NCBI GenBank assembly: GCA_902797435.1
Contig: CADBSV010000029.1
Location: 1 to 64,000 of the forward strand
Direction of reading: 5' to 3'
Origin: an uncultured Bacteroidia bacterium
GTDB taxonomy: Bacteria; Bacteroidota; Bacteroidia; Bacteroidales; UBA932
Length of the DNA: 64,000 nucleotides
The number at the start of each line of letters is the position of its first letter. The first letter of the stretch is position 1. The notes under the pieces were generated by a model. That model searched no databases and was not told the DNA's origin. It was given only the letters and a program-made list of their open reading frames with translations. Shown piece by piece: positions 49,961-59,324 of this stretch. A program made the translations under genes and the position numbers.

Positions 49961-51139
49961 TCAGTGTTTTACATCCGTTACTTCCGTTTCTATCCGCCCG
50001 TCGGCGAAGAGCACCGACACTCTCTCGCCCTTGCTGCGTCCCGAGGCAGAGGTAATCCTTACCCCCTTTTCGTCGAGAACCAGGGAAAAACCGCGGCGCA
50101 GGACGCTGCGCGGATCGTTGGCGGCTATCCTGGTTTCGAGTATGGCCACGGCGGATTCTGCCGCGGCAAGCCTCGCGGCCACACTTGCGGTGATGGTCTT
50201 TTCCGCAATGGCAAGGGCGGATTCGAGCGCTCCGAGGCGTGAGCGGAAAGCCAGTGCCAGCCGGTTTTCAAATGTCGATATGCGTTCGTCCGCCGCCGCT
50301 GTCTCCCCGATGAACATGTCCGCCAGGGCGGTAGGGGTCTTCACATGGTCGTAGGCCACCATGTCGGCCACATGATAATCCTTGTCGTGACCTATTGCGG
50401 TGAGCACCGGCACCGGCATGCGGGCAATCGCGGCGGCAAGGCCGTAATCGTCGAAGCATGCAAGATCCATCTCGGAGCCTCCTCCGCGGAGAATCAGAAC
50501 GGCATCGTAGCATACGGGGCTGAGCGTTATCTCCCCGAGGGCGGAGCATATTGACTCCGGGGCGGATTCGCCCTGCATGGTTGCGGGGAAAAGATCCGCC
50601 TGGTAAGCGTATCCATACTGGTTCCCCGTCAGGTGTTCCCGGAAATCCTGCAGTCCGGCCGCCCCGGGAGCAGAGACTATCGCAAGGTAATACGGCAATT
50701 CGGGAAGGCGCAGTTTCTTCTGGCGCTCAAGGAGCCCTTCGCCGGAGAGCCTCTCTATAGTCCGGCGGCGACTGAGTTCCTGCTCGCCCACGCTTGAAGC
50801 CACATCTATGTCTTCGATAACGAGCGAGAGCCCGTAAACTTCATGGAAACTGACGCTCACAAGCACTATCACCTCGTTTCCGACGCTTATTCCCTCGCCG
50901 GTGGCGCTGCGCAGTTTGGCCTCGAGAAGCGGATAAAGGCTGCGCCAGATGACAGCCCTCACTTTCGCTATCACCACTCCGTCCCGGCTTTGTATGAGTT
51001 CCATGTAGCAGTGCCCGCCCGACTTGACGGACACCTGGGCAATCTCCGCCTTAACCCTGATGCGGTCGGGAAAGAAGTCCCCCAGGGCCTCGCCAAGGTC
51101 CTTCTGCAGAGTGTAAAGGTCGATAAAATCTTCGTCCAT
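49961..51139 (-). CDS. xseA: Exodeoxyribonuclease VII large subunit
   Basis: Catalytic subunit of exonuclease VII, 392 residues from the ATG at 51139. A GTG 18 bases earlier gives a longer frame but would place a strong hairpin inside the coding region. The N-terminal OB-fold (RVKAEIAQVSVKSGGHCYMELIQ) is followed by the catalytic core with VSAPGAAGLQDF, LILRGGGSEMDL and TAIGHDKDYHVADMVA-KTPTALAD. A long coiled coil precedes a C-terminal RRGFSLVLDEKG segment. It heads the operon that continues through the glycogen genes to ribF. Confidence 0.93.
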   Translation of the reverse strand: MDEDFIDLYTLQKDLGEALGDFFPDRIRVKAEIAQVSVKSGGHCYMELIQSRDGVVIAKVRAVIWRSLYPLLEAKLRSATGEGISVGNEVIVLVSVSFHEVYGLSLVIEDIDVASSVGEQELSRRRTIERLSGEGLLERQKKLRLPELPYYLAIVSAPGAAGLQDFREHLTGNQYGYAYQADLFPATMQGESAPESICSALGEITLSPVCYDAVLILRGGGSEMDLACFDDYGLAAAIARMPVPVLTAIGHDKDYHVADMVAYDHVKTPTALADMFIGETAAADERISTFENRLALAFRSRLGALESALAIAEKTITASVAARLAAAESAVAILETRIAANDPRSVLRRGFSLVLDEKGVRITSASGRSKGERVSVLFADGRIETEVTDVKH

Positions 51140-51150
51140 GCCAAATGCCG

Positions 51151-51165
51151 GCGCCACAGTGGCGC
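51151..51165 (-). promoter_or_regulatory. Hairpin in the xseA leader
   Basis: GCGCCAC-A-GTGGCGC, a 7-bp perfect inverted repeat, sits between the promoter and the preferred ATG of xseA. It may modulate translation of the first gene. Confidence 0.4.
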
Positions 51166-51174
51166 TGCAGGTTT

Positions 51175-51205
51175 CAAATATAGCAAAAAACGGGAATTAA
51201 AGCAA
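51175..51205 (-). promoter_or_regulatory. Promoter for the xseAB-glycogen-ribF operon
   Basis: On the minus strand: TTG (51205-51203), 20 bases, then TATATTTG (51182-51175). Confidence 0.6.
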
Positions 51206-51214
51206 TACCCGGCC

Positions 51215-52594
51215 TCAGGCAAGAACCTTCTTCATCCAGGAATTTCCGGCCACCCTTATGGCAAAGAGGATACCCCTCACATTGAGTTCTACACACATGG
51301 CAATCCAGTATCCCACAAGCCCATAGCGCGGAGTGAGAATAACGGCGAGCACTATCCTTACGAGCCAGATGCTGGCAAAATTGAGCACCGTGGGCACAAG
51401 GGTGTCCCCCGCTCCCACACAGGCGCCGTAACCCACTATCGAAACCGCATAGAACAGTTCGGCGAAAGCCTCTATCCTGAGGCACTTGACGCCGAGGGCG
51501 ATGACGTCGGCATCGGAGGTGAAAAGCCCCATCATCTGCGGGGCGAAGATATACATCAGCACCGCCATAAAGCTCATGAGCGCGGCCGCAAGCGAGATGT
51601 TTATCCATGCGAAACTCTTCGCCAGTTCTTTCCTGCGGGCTCCTATGCTCTGGCCCACAAGGGCTGTTACGGCTTCTTCGAGCCCGTATCCGGGCATGTA
51701 GCAGAAACTCTCCGCAATGATGGCGAAGGAGTTGGCCGCAATGGCGACGGTGCCGAGCGGTGCCACGATTATGGTAGCCGCCACGTAGGCCCCGCGCATT
51801 ATCACATTCTGGAGCCAGAGGGGGCCGCTTATGCCAAAGGCGTTGGAAAGAGTCCGCCCGTCGGGTTTCCATGTGTGGACGCTGTCCAGTCCGAAGCGGA
51901 GCTCGGGGCTGCGGGTAAAGAGATACCAGAGCACCGCGGCGGCGGTTACGGCCTCCGCGAGGGCGGTTCCGAGGGCGGCACCGCGCACGCCCATGCCGGC
52001 CACGTAGATGAAAACATAATTGAATACTACGTCAAGGACGCAGGTGCCTATGTACATAAGGCTGGGAATCTTCATGTTCCCCGTGGCCTGGAGCATCGCG
52101 GCGCCCGTCCAGCTGAGCTGCATGAAGGGAAGGAAAAGGCTGAAAACGAGAAAATACTCCCCCGCATCCTTCACCACGTCGGGGCTTCCCCCGAGCCATA
52201 CGGGAAGGCTCCCGCTTATGGCCGCACCGATTCCTGCAAGAAAGAAGGCGAATACGAGTACGGAGACAAGGCCGCCGCGCATCACCTTGCGGGCCCTGAC
52301 GAAATCGCCGGCGCCCACTAGCTGGGCTATCTGCACGGAAAAACCGGAGGATGCCGCCATGCAGAACCCTCCCATTATCCAGGTGCTGGTGCTGACAAGG
52401 CCTATGGAAGCGGCCTGCGATGCTCCCAGGTGACCCACCATGGAAGCGTCTATGTACTGCATCAGGATGCTGGACAGCTGGGCGAGGATCGCCGGAAGGC
52501 CGAGCATCCACGAAAGCCTCAGCCGCTCTCCCCTTGACAGGGGCGAGCCGCCTCGGATCTTCGAGAGCAATATGTCTTTACCTGATGTGGACAT
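51215..52594 (-). CDS. MATE-family multidrug/cation exporter
   Basis: A 459-residue protein with twelve predicted membrane segments and MATE features: ILMQYIDASMVGHLGASQAASIGLV near the start, a GAALGTALAEAV segment, and YGLEEAVTALVGQSIGARR at the start of the second half. MATE proteins export cationic drugs or metabolites using sodium or proton gradients. It follows the MscS-type channel gene with a 17-base overlap, so the two are co-expressed. The substrate is not predictable. Confidence 0.93.
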   Translation of the reverse strand: MSTSGKDILLSKIRGGSPLSRGERLRLSWMLGLPAILAQLSSILMQYIDASMVGHLGASQAASIGLVSTSTWIMGGFCMAASSGFSVQIAQLVGAGDFVRARKVMRGGLVSVLVFAFFLAGIGAAISGSLPVWLGGSPDVVKDAGEYFLVFSLFLPFMQLSWTGAAMLQATGNMKIPSLMYIGTCVLDVVFNYVFIYVAGMGVRGAALGTALAEAVTAAAVLWYLFTRSPELRFGLDSVHTWKPDGRTLSNAFGISGPLWLQNVIMRGAYVAATIIVAPLGTVAIAANSFAIIAESFCYMPGYGLEEAVTALVGQSIGARRKELAKSFAWINISLAAALMSFMAVLMYIFAPQMMGLFTSDADVIALGVKCLRIEAFAELFYAVSIVGYGACVGAGDTLVPTVLNFASIWLVRIVLAVILTPRYGLVGYWIAMCVELNVRGILFAIRVAGNSWMKKVLA

Positions 52595-55205
52595 CCCTCT
52601 GCGGGAAGGGGATTTCTATATTATTAGCCCCCAGGGTCTTGTAGGCCGTTTCGTAAATATGGGAAACCGTTGCGTACTTGTCTTCGACGAGCACGAACAT
52701 CTTCACCTTCAGATTCACCGAGCTGTCGCCCAGATCGCCCATGGTAACCTTGATTCCGTATTTCGGTTCCACGAGAAGCCTGTCATACTTGTCACGTTTT
52801 CCCTTGAGCGGCTCCAGCGCATCGAGAAGCACTTTTTTCGCAAAATCTATGTCGGTTCCGTACGCAACCCCTATCACTACCCCTATGAACTCATAGGGAG
52901 AATTGCGGGTAAGGTTCTTGAAATTCTTGTTGAAGAGCGTAGTGTTGGTAAAGGAGATGAGCGAGCCGTCCTCGGCTTCGATAGAAGTGCTCTGATAGGA
53001 AATCTTGTCCACCTGGCCGCGGATGCCGTCGCACTGGATGGTATCGCCCACGCGCACCCTTCCGCCCATCAGCTGGATTCCGTAGATGAAATTGTTGAGA
53101 ATGTCCTTGAGGGCAAGTCCCAAACCTGCGGCAAGACCTGCGAACACCACTGAAATACTGCCGAGGGGAATCTTGAACACCAGCACGAAAATAATAACGT
53201 ATATGGCCCAGACAATGATGCCTATGACATTGTTTGCCAGCGTGAGGTTCACTTCGTTGTCGCGTATGAATTCCACCTTTCGGGCCTTTTTCTCGGCATT
53301 TATCCGGAGTATCTTGTAAAAAGCCCTTATGAGATAGGCCAGATACTTGAACACGAAGAAAAGGCAGGTGACCACTACGATGCGGTCCACCGAGAGTTTG
53401 AGCACCACGTTGCCCTTGCTGTCGGGTATGCTGAAGAACACGGAGGTGAATGCGTTCTTTACGATGCTGGTAAGGTCGAACACTTCTGCGGCCATATAGA
53501 GGCAGAAAGGAATCGAAAGGATGGTGACCATGGGAACGACCGCCATCTTCACCATATCGAAAATCCATGTCTTGCGTATGAATTCGCCCTTCCTGAGGTC
53601 GTCTTTAGTGAAATGCCTCCCCTGCTCCTGCAGGCTCTTGTAGATGAATCCCGCCTCGAAACGGTCACAGAGGTCGTGTATGGCCGTTACGGCGTGAAGG
53701 GCCGTCAGCTGGAAAAGCCACCAGATTATGAAGGCTATGCTAAGCAGCACATATCCGCAGAAGGCCATTATGAGCGCCACGGCCATGATGAAGAGGGTGG
53801 TTCCGGAATAGGCCACGTCGGCAGTCTTCACCTTCTTGCGCTGCCTTGCCACCAGCACCGCCTGCCACACAAGGAAAAGGATGAGGACAGGAGTGAGCAG
53901 GAGCGTAACGAGCCTGTTGGGGATGAGGATTATCCTGAAAGTGAGCACCACGAGGCCGAGCAGGATTACCGGCAGGTAAAGCTTGAGCCCGCCGTTTATC
54001 TGGCCCGGTTCGAGATGGATGAGAAGGGAAGCCAGGATGACCATCAGCATCACTGCGAACACCAGCAGGAGGTTCCCCGCTTCGGCAAAGAAATTCTGCT
54101 CCACCAAAGCTCCTCCGATGAGGATGGTGAGGGTGAAGATAACCGTTCCGATGAGCAGGGTTATGCAGGTCCGGCGCTGCCGGAATTCCGGAGTACGGAA
54201 AGCCTTCACCGATTTGGTGAGAGCCAGGACTATGAGCAGGCTGACAAGAGATGCCAGCACCAGATAGACGAGCACATAGATGATGAAACCGGTAACGATG
54301 GGGCCCCTCCATTCGCTCTTCACGGCCGAGGAATAGCCGCTGAAATTGGAGTCATACTTGTCGCGGGCCTCCTCGAACGCCCTCTGCGCGTAGCGCCCCG
54401 GGTTCCTGAGGACGCGCAAGTAGCCGTCCTGTCCCTTGAACATACTGCGCTGCAGTTCCTTATACCGGCCCTGGGCGTAGTCGTAATTCTCTTTGAGCCG
54501 CTCGTTGGTTTCGGTATAATGACGGTTGTCCTCGGCCACCTTGTCCCGGTTTTTCTTGTACATGGCCAGAAGGTTCTTGGCATAGTACATACAGGAGTCG
54601 CGGTCGATGCGGGCAAGGGAATCCAGCATAACGGGCTGGGCTTCGGCATCGCGCACCCCGCGAAGAATCACGCCCTGGGCTTCAGACCGTGGAGCACCGG
54701 CCAGGCCCCGGCGGGCGGCCGCCATGCTCTGCATGCGCAGGCTGTCGGTGGAACGGGCTATGCTGTCGGGGACATCGTCTTCCTTTTCGAGAACGGGAGG
54801 TATGCGCCGGAGCGATTCTATTAGCCTTTCATAACGGTCGATTTCCATGTCCATGCGGGTGAGGATCTCATCGAAGGGCATCTTGCGCTTGTTGAAATTC
54901 TCGTACTCGCGGGTAGCCTGCCTCAGGGAATAGGTGACATCGAAGGTGAAGTCCTGATTCTGGGAATATAGCACCAGCGCATACTCGTTGCACCGCTGAA
55001 TCATCCGCACCATGCGGTCGTGCTGCTGGTCGTTGCGCTGGCGGATACGGGCCTGGGCACGTTCCATCTTGGCATTCTGCTCATGAAGCTCGCCCCTGAG
55101 CACGGAAAGGGTCTGGGCGAGGTCCTTCTCGTTGAGCACGGCAAATGCGGCCGTAGCAAGAAGCATGGCCGCTATGGTTGCAAATACACGTCTGCGTTGT
55201 TTCAT
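52578..55205 (-). CDS. Large MscS-family mechanosensitive channel
   Basis: An 875-residue member of the large MscS (MscK/YbdG-like) group, from the ATG at 55205. The frame extends to a TTG nine bases upstream, but that overlaps the -7 box. A signal peptide (residues 1-22) precedes a ~280-residue periplasmic coiled-coil region. Then come several membrane segments and the MscS pore helix and beta domain (SVVFAGLAAGLGLALKDILNNFIYG, RVRVGDTIQCDGIRGQV, FTNTTLFNKNFKNLTR). It releases solutes on hypo-osmotic shock. First gene of the pair with MATE. Confidence 0.9.
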   Translation of the reverse strand: MKQRRRVFATIAAMLLATAAFAVLNEKDLAQTLSVLRGELHEQNAKMERAQARIRQRNDQQHDRMVRMIQRCNEYALVLYSQNQDFTFDVTYSLRQATREYENFNKRKMPFDEILTRMDMEIDRYERLIESLRRIPPVLEKEDDVPDSIARSTDSLRMQSMAAARRGLAGAPRSEAQGVILRGVRDAEAQPVMLDSLARIDRDSCMYYAKNLLAMYKKNRDKVAEDNRHYTETNERLKENYDYAQGRYKELQRSMFKGQDGYLRVLRNPGRYAQRAFEEARDKYDSNFSGYSSAVKSEWRGPIVTGFIIYVLVYLVLASLVSLLIVLALTKSVKAFRTPEFRQRRTCITLLIGTVIFTLTILIGGALVEQNFFAEAGNLLLVFAVMLMVILASLLIHLEPGQINGGLKLYLPVILLGLVVLTFRIILIPNRLVTLLLTPVLILFLVWQAVLVARQRKKVKTADVAYSGTTLFIMAVALIMAFCGYVLLSIAFIIWWLFQLTALHAVTAIHDLCDRFEAGFIYKSLQEQGRHFTKDDLRKGEFIRKTWIFDMVKMAVVPMVTILSIPFCLYMAAEVFDLTSIVKNAFTSVFFSIPDSKGNVVLKLSVDRIVVVTCLFFVFKYLAYLIRAFYKILRINAEKKARKVEFIRDNEVNLTLANNVIGIIVWAIYVIIFVLVFKIPLGSISVVFAGLAAGLGLALKDILNNFIYGIQLMGGRVRVGDTIQCDGIRGQVDKISYQSTSIEAEDGSLISFTNTTLFNKNFKNLTRNSPYEFIGVVIGVAYGTDIDFAKKVLLDALEPLKGKRDKYDRLLVEPKYGIKVTMGDLGDSSVNLKVKMFVLVEDKYATVSHIYETAYKTLGANNIEIPFPQRDVHIR

Positions 55206-55211
55206 AGTCTG

Positions 55212-55219
55212 CAAATATA
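55212..55219 (-). promoter_or_regulatory. -7 box for the MscS-type gene
   Basis: TATATTTG on the minus strand, six bases before the ATG at 55205, predicting an almost leaderless message. No good -33 box is seen. Confidence 0.45.
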
Positions 55220-55240
55220 TATTATTCGGATGAAAATTCC

Positions 55241-55248
55241 CATATTTG
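55241..55248 (+). promoter_or_regulatory. -7-like box for the aldo/keto reductase gene
   Basis: CATATTTG, one mismatch from TAnnTTTG, lies six bases before the ATG at 55255. Confidence 0.35.
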
Positions 55249-55254
55249 CAATAT

Positions 55255-56253
55255 ATGAAAGACTACTCTCCCAATCCGTCCCGCTACGATGCCATGAAAT
55301 GGCGCAGATGCGGCTCCAGCAGCCTCCGCCTGCCCGTATTCTCGCTCGGGTTCTGGCACAACTTCGGCAGCGTGGATGATTTCGGCGAAGCCACCGCAAT
55401 GGTGCGCCTGGCCTTCGACTCGGGCATCTGTTCCTTCGACCTGGCAAACAACTACGGCCCGCAGCCCGGCAGCGCCGAAGAGAATTTCGGCCGCATCTTC
55501 CGCAAAGACCTCGCAGCCCACAGGGACGAGATTTTCGTATCCTCCAAAGCCGGGCACCTGATGTGGCCGGGCCCATACGGAGACGGTTCCTCAAGGAAAA
55601 GCATCATCGCGAGCTGCGAACAGAGCCTCCGCCGCACCGGACTCGAGTATTTCGACATATTCTACAGCCACCGTTACGACGGCGAGACTCCGGTGGAGGA
55701 GACCATGCAGGCGCTGGTGGACCTGGTACGCCAGGGAAAAGCCCTCTACGCCGGCATTTCGAAGTATCCTCCCCTGCAGCAGATGCAGGCCTACCGCTAT
55801 TTGAGCTCCGCCGGAGTGCCATGCCTCCTGAGCCAGTACTGCTATAACATGTTCGCCCGGGAAGAAGGAGAAGCCGCCCTCGAAAACGCAGCCGCCAAAG
55901 GGTCGGGATTCATAGCTTTCTCTCCCCTCTCGCAGGGGCTCCTCACCGACAAGTACCTTCACGGTATTCCCGAAGACTCCAGGGCTGCAAGGCCCACAGG
56001 ATTCCTGCAGGCGGGGCAGGTTACCCCGGAAAAGGTGGCCGCCGCGGCGAAACTCGGCAGCATAGCCGAATCCCGCGGCCAGAGCCTCGCACAGATGGCT
56101 CTCGCATGGGTGCTCAGGGACGAAAAGGTAAGCTCGGTAATACTCGGGCCCCGCAACTGCAGCCAGCTCGAAAGCAATCTGAAAGCGATGGATAACACCG
56201 TTTTCAGCGAATCCGAACTCCAGAAAATAGATTCCATACTGAATGAAATATGA
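55255..56253 (+). CDS. Aldo/keto reductase
   Basis: A 332-residue NADPH-dependent carbonyl reductase of the YghZ/potassium-channel-beta-like group. The TIM-barrel pattern includes RCGSSSLRLPVFSLGFWHNFG. The catalytic Asp and Tyr appear in SFDLANNYGP, the Lys in VSSKAG, and the active-site His in FYSHRYD. The cofactor loop near the end contains GPRNCSQLESN. The start is the ATG at 55255; the frame extends to a TTG without support. Its stop overlaps the start of the PatB-type gene by 11 bases, so the two are co-transcribed. Confidence 0.92.
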   Translation: MKDYSPNPSRYDAMKWRRCGSSSLRLPVFSLGFWHNFGSVDDFGEATAMVRLAFDSGICSFDLANNYGPQPGSAEENFGRIFRKDLAAHRDEIFVSSKAGHLMWPGPYGDGSSRKSIIASCEQSLRRTGLEYFDIFYSHRYDGETPVEETMQALVDLVRQGKALYAGISKYPPLQQMQAYRYLSSAGVPCLLSQYCYNMFAREEGEAALENAAAKGSGFIAFSPLSQGLLTDKYLHGIPEDSRAARPTGFLQAGQVTPEKVAAAAKLGSIAESRGQSLAQMALAWVLRDEKVSSVILGPRNCSQLESNLKAMDNTVFSESELQKIDSILNEI

Positions 56254-57409
56254 TTTTTCCACCGAGGGAGCTCCGAAGGGTTCCAATTCGGTAAAATGGG
56301 ATATGAATCCCGACGTGCTGCCACTCTGGGTGGCTGAAATGGATTTCCCGGTGGCCCCGTTCATTGTGGATGCAGTGCGCAGGCGGGTCGAGAAGGCCGT
56401 TTTCGGATACACGCTGGTTCCGGACTCGTATTACGACTGCGTAAGGAACTGGTTTTCCAGAAGGTACTCCTGGAATATAGCCAGAGAAGAGATAATCCCC
56501 ATCGAAGGGATAGTGCCGGCGGTGTCGATAGCCGTAAAGGCCCTCACGGAGCCCGGAGACAAAGTGGTTTTCTTTACTCCGGCCTACAACTGCTTCTTCC
56601 ACAACATCACCAACCCGGGAGCGGAGGAAAACCGCAGCGTACTCCTTTGGAACGAAGAGCGCAGGCGCTACGAAGTGGACTGGGAAGACTTCGAGAGGCG
56701 CATCGCCGACCCCGCCACGAAGGCATTCCTGCTCTGCAATCCGCACAACCCGTGCGGCAGACTCTGGAACCGGGACGAACTGGAGCGCATGGGACGCATC
56801 TGCCAGGAGCACGGCGTTCCCGTGATTTCCGATGAAATCCACTGTGAAATTGCCGCCCCCGGGACATCCTACATCCCCTTTGCGACCCTTTTCCCGCAAA
56901 ACTGCATCAGCATGGTATCCCCTACCAAGCCGTTCAGCATCCCAGGCCTTCAGATAGCCAATATCATCTGCGCAAACGAAGACTTCCGCCGCAGGCTGGA
57001 CCGCATAATCAACATCTGGGAGCATTGCGACGTCAACCAGCTGGGCATAGTGGCCCTCGAAGCCGCCTACTCCCGCGAAGGGGAAGAATGGCTGGAGCAG
57101 ATGAACGCCGTGGTACACGACAATTTCCTGGAACTGCGCGAACGTTTCGAAAGGGAATTCCCGGAAGTGAGGGTCGCCACCCTCGAAGCCACCTATCTCG
57201 CATGGCTTGACTTTTCCGGTCTGGCCCTCAGCGGGAAACAGATTCAGGACCATCTCCTCAAAGAAGAAAAACTCTGGATCAATGCCGGCGACATGTACGG
57301 CGACCCCCGCTGCATGCGCATCAACCTGGCCTGCCCGCGGAGCACCATAAAAAAAGCCCTGGACCTGTATGTCCGGGGCATAAGGGAACTTAAAGCAGGG
57401 CTGCTTTAG
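56243..57409 (+). CDS. PatB/MalY-type PLP-dependent C-S lyase
   Basis: A 388-residue fold-type I pyridoxal-phosphate enzyme of the MalY/PatB group, usually a cystathionine beta-lyase. It has SVKWDMNPDVLPLWVAEMDFPVAP at the start, FTPAYNCFF, NPHNPCGR, and ISDEIHCEIAAPG. The PLP lysine lies in SPTKPFSIPGLQIAN. It is translationally coupled to the aldo/keto reductase. Its end overlaps the end of the convergent DUF3737 gene by four bases. The physiological substrate is likely a sulfur amino acid. Confidence 0.92.
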   Translation: MKYDFSTEGAPKGSNSVKWDMNPDVLPLWVAEMDFPVAPFIVDAVRRRVEKAVFGYTLVPDSYYDCVRNWFSRRYSWNIAREEIIPIEGIVPAVSIAVKALTEPGDKVVFFTPAYNCFFHNITNPGAEENRSVLLWNEERRRYEVDWEDFERRIADPATKAFLLCNPHNPCGRLWNRDELERMGRICQEHGVPVISDEIHCEIAAPGTSYIPFATLFPQNCISMVSPTKPFSIPGLQIANIICANEDFRRRLDRIINIWEHCDVNQLGIVALEAAYSREGEEWLEQMNAVVHDNFLELRERFEREFPEVRVATLEATYLAWLDFSGLALSGKQIQDHLLKEEKLWINAGDMYGDPRCMRINLACPRSTIKKALDLYVRGIRELKAGLL

Positions 57410-58248
57410 CGGGTCTGCACGATGCAGTCGGCCGGCTGCTTTATATTGCCGTCGATTATTATCTCCCCGAACGAGTCCGCCACAATGCGGCCGTGACGGG
57501 GATTTTTCACCGAAGCGACCCCGCCGCGAATGTCTGCCTGCACGTCTGAATACTCGAAGGCAAGGTCGGCATCGGGTTCGAAGGTGCAGTTCTCGAGGAC
57601 AAGGCCGCTGCAGTAGCAAAGCGGCTGTGTTCCGCCGATGCGGCAGTTCACCAGACACAGGTTCCTGCTGTACCAGCCAAGATACTCTCCGTTTATGAAG
57701 GAGTCGTACACCGTTACGTTCTCAGTCTCCCAGAACGCATCCTTGGTATGGAGTTCGGAATTGCGGATTTCCACATTGCGGCAATACTGGAAGGAGTAGT
57801 TGCCCTGCAGCTTCAACCTGTCGATATGGATGTCCGCGGAGTGCATGAAAAGATAATCCCCTTTTTCCACCTCGACATCCTCGAGAATGACGTCGCGGCA
57901 GCTCCAGAGGGTCTCGGCGGCATTGGGCAGCTTTACCCTGCGAAGGCACAGGCGGTCCATTTCGCGGAACATCTTCGGAGTCTCCACCACGGAATCCTCC
58001 ATTACGAGGTCGCGTGAATACCACAGCGCAGCCCTTGCGCCTTCGCGGAAAAGGCAGCCTGTCACCTTGAATCCGTCACACTCCCAGAAAGGATACTTGC
58101 CTTCGAAAGTGCAGTTTTCGGCCTCGATGTCCGAAGTTTCCTTGAGGGCCGACTCACCTGCATGTATGGTTACGTTCTCCAGCCTCAGGCCGTGCCGGCA
58201 ATAAAGGGGGCGTTCTCCCCCGAATTCCTGATTCGATATTGTTTTCAT
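57406..58248 (-). CDS. DUF3737-family right-handed beta-helix protein
   Basis: A 280-residue cytosolic protein made of short repeated units (pattern ..V.I.NS....DAFWE, C.....G..PLWY). It fits the DUF3737 family and predicts a parallel beta-helix like that of pectate lyase or hexapeptide proteins. There is no signal peptide and no recognised catalytic site. Its ATG overlaps the stop of the aroG/chorismate-mutase gene (ATGA), making it the last gene of the rfb-aromatic operon. Function unknown. Confidence 0.85.
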   Translation of the reverse strand: MKTISNQEFGGERPLYCRHGLRLENVTIHAGESALKETSDIEAENCTFEGKYPFWECDGFKVTGCLFREGARAALWYSRDLVMEDSVVETPKMFREMDRLCLRRVKLPNAAETLWSCRDVILEDVEVEKGDYLFMHSADIHIDRLKLQGNYSFQYCRNVEIRNSELHTKDAFWETENVTVYDSFINGEYLGWYSRNLCLVNCRIGGTQPLCYCSGLVLENCTFEPDADLAFEYSDVQADIRGGVASVKNPRHGRIVADSFGEIIIDGNIKQPADCIVQTR

Positions 58249-59324
58249 AGTTTGTTCTGTTCTTGGACGGAGGCCTCGTGTATGGCCTCGAACACGGATT
58301 TTACGAATTTTGAATCCAGGCCGTACTGCACTGCGAGAGCATCCACCTTTTCGAGGACTTTCTCCCAGCGGCCCGCCTGTATGATTGCAACATTGTGCTC
58401 CCTTTTTATGGTTCCTATCCTTTCGCTCACCTTCATGCGGGCGGAGAGTTCCCTCACAAGGTTCTCGTCGATGACGTCTATCTGCTCGCGCAGACGGCTC
58501 AGACTCTCGCGGAATTCCTCGTCCGGCGAAGTGGCGTCACGCACCACGAGCGACTCCAGAAGGGACTTCAGGTCTGAGGGCACCAGCTGCTGCGCGGCAT
58601 CGCTAAGGGCACAGGACGGATCGCAGTGGCTCTCCACCATAAGACCCTCGAGCCCGAGATCCATAGCCCTCTGGGACAGCTCCTGGAGATATTCCCGCCG
58701 GCCGCCCATGTGCGAGGGGTCGGCAAAGATGGGAATCTGGGGATAGCGGGCACGGAGGTCCACCGCCATGCTCCAGAGGGGATCGTTGCGGTATTTTATC
58801 TTTTCCGAAGTCGATACCCCGCGGTGGATGGCTCCCAGCTTGGTTATCCCCTCACGGTTGAACCTCTCCATCGCCCCTATCCAGAGGTCGAGGTCGGGAT
58901 TGACAGGGTTCTTTACGAGCACCGGAATGTCGGTGTCGCGAAGGGCCTCGGCTATCTCCTGGACGAGGAAGGGGTTGGCCGTCGTGCGGGCGCCTATCCA
59001 TACCATGTCCACTCCGTACTTTATGCACTCGAAGACGTGCCTTGCGGAAGCCACCTCGGTACAGACCTTCATTCCGTAATCACGGCGAACCTCCTGAAGC
59101 CACTTGAGTCCCGGAACTCCGATTCCCTCGAACGAGCCCGGATGCGTGCGCGGCTTCCATATTCCGGCGCGGAACACATTGATTCCAAAGGCCTTGAGAC
59201 CGGCGGCCGTCTGCAGCACCTGTTCCCTTGTTTCCGCACTGCAGGGCCCTGCTATCACGCACGGCCTGGGAGGCAGACGGAAGAAACCCCACTGACTGAG
59301 GGGAGCGATGTCGAGTTCTTTCAC
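58245..59324 (-). CDS. DAHP synthase / chorismate mutase fusion
   Basis: A bifunctional shikimate-pathway enzyme of 359 residues. The start is GTG at 59324, overlapping the tyrA stop; the open frame extends upstream only because tyrA lacks stops in that frame. Residues 1-255 are a KDO8P-synthase-like DAHP synthase (CVIAGPCSAETREQ, AGIWKPRTHPGSFEG, VWIGARTTANPF, LVKNPVNPD, ADPSHMGG). Residues about 265-350 are an AroQ-type chorismate mutase (LREQIDVIDENLVRELSARM). This fusion is common in Bacteroidota and couples entry to, and exit from, the pathway. Confidence 0.94.
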   Translation of the reverse strand: MKELDIAPLSQWGFFRLPPRPCVIAGPCSAETREQVLQTAAGLKAFGINVFRAGIWKPRTHPGSFEGIGVPGLKWLQEVRRDYGMKVCTEVASARHVFECIKYGVDMVWIGARTTANPFLVQEIAEALRDTDIPVLVKNPVNPDLDLWIGAMERFNREGITKLGAIHRGVSTSEKIKYRNDPLWSMAVDLRARYPQIPIFADPSHMGGRREYLQELSQRAMDLGLEGLMVESHCDPSCALSDAAQQLVPSDLKSLLESLVVRDATSPDEEFRESLSRLREQIDVIDENLVRELSARMKVSERIGTIKREHNVAIIQAGRWEKVLEKVDALAVQYGLDSKFVKSVFEAIHEASVQEQNKL

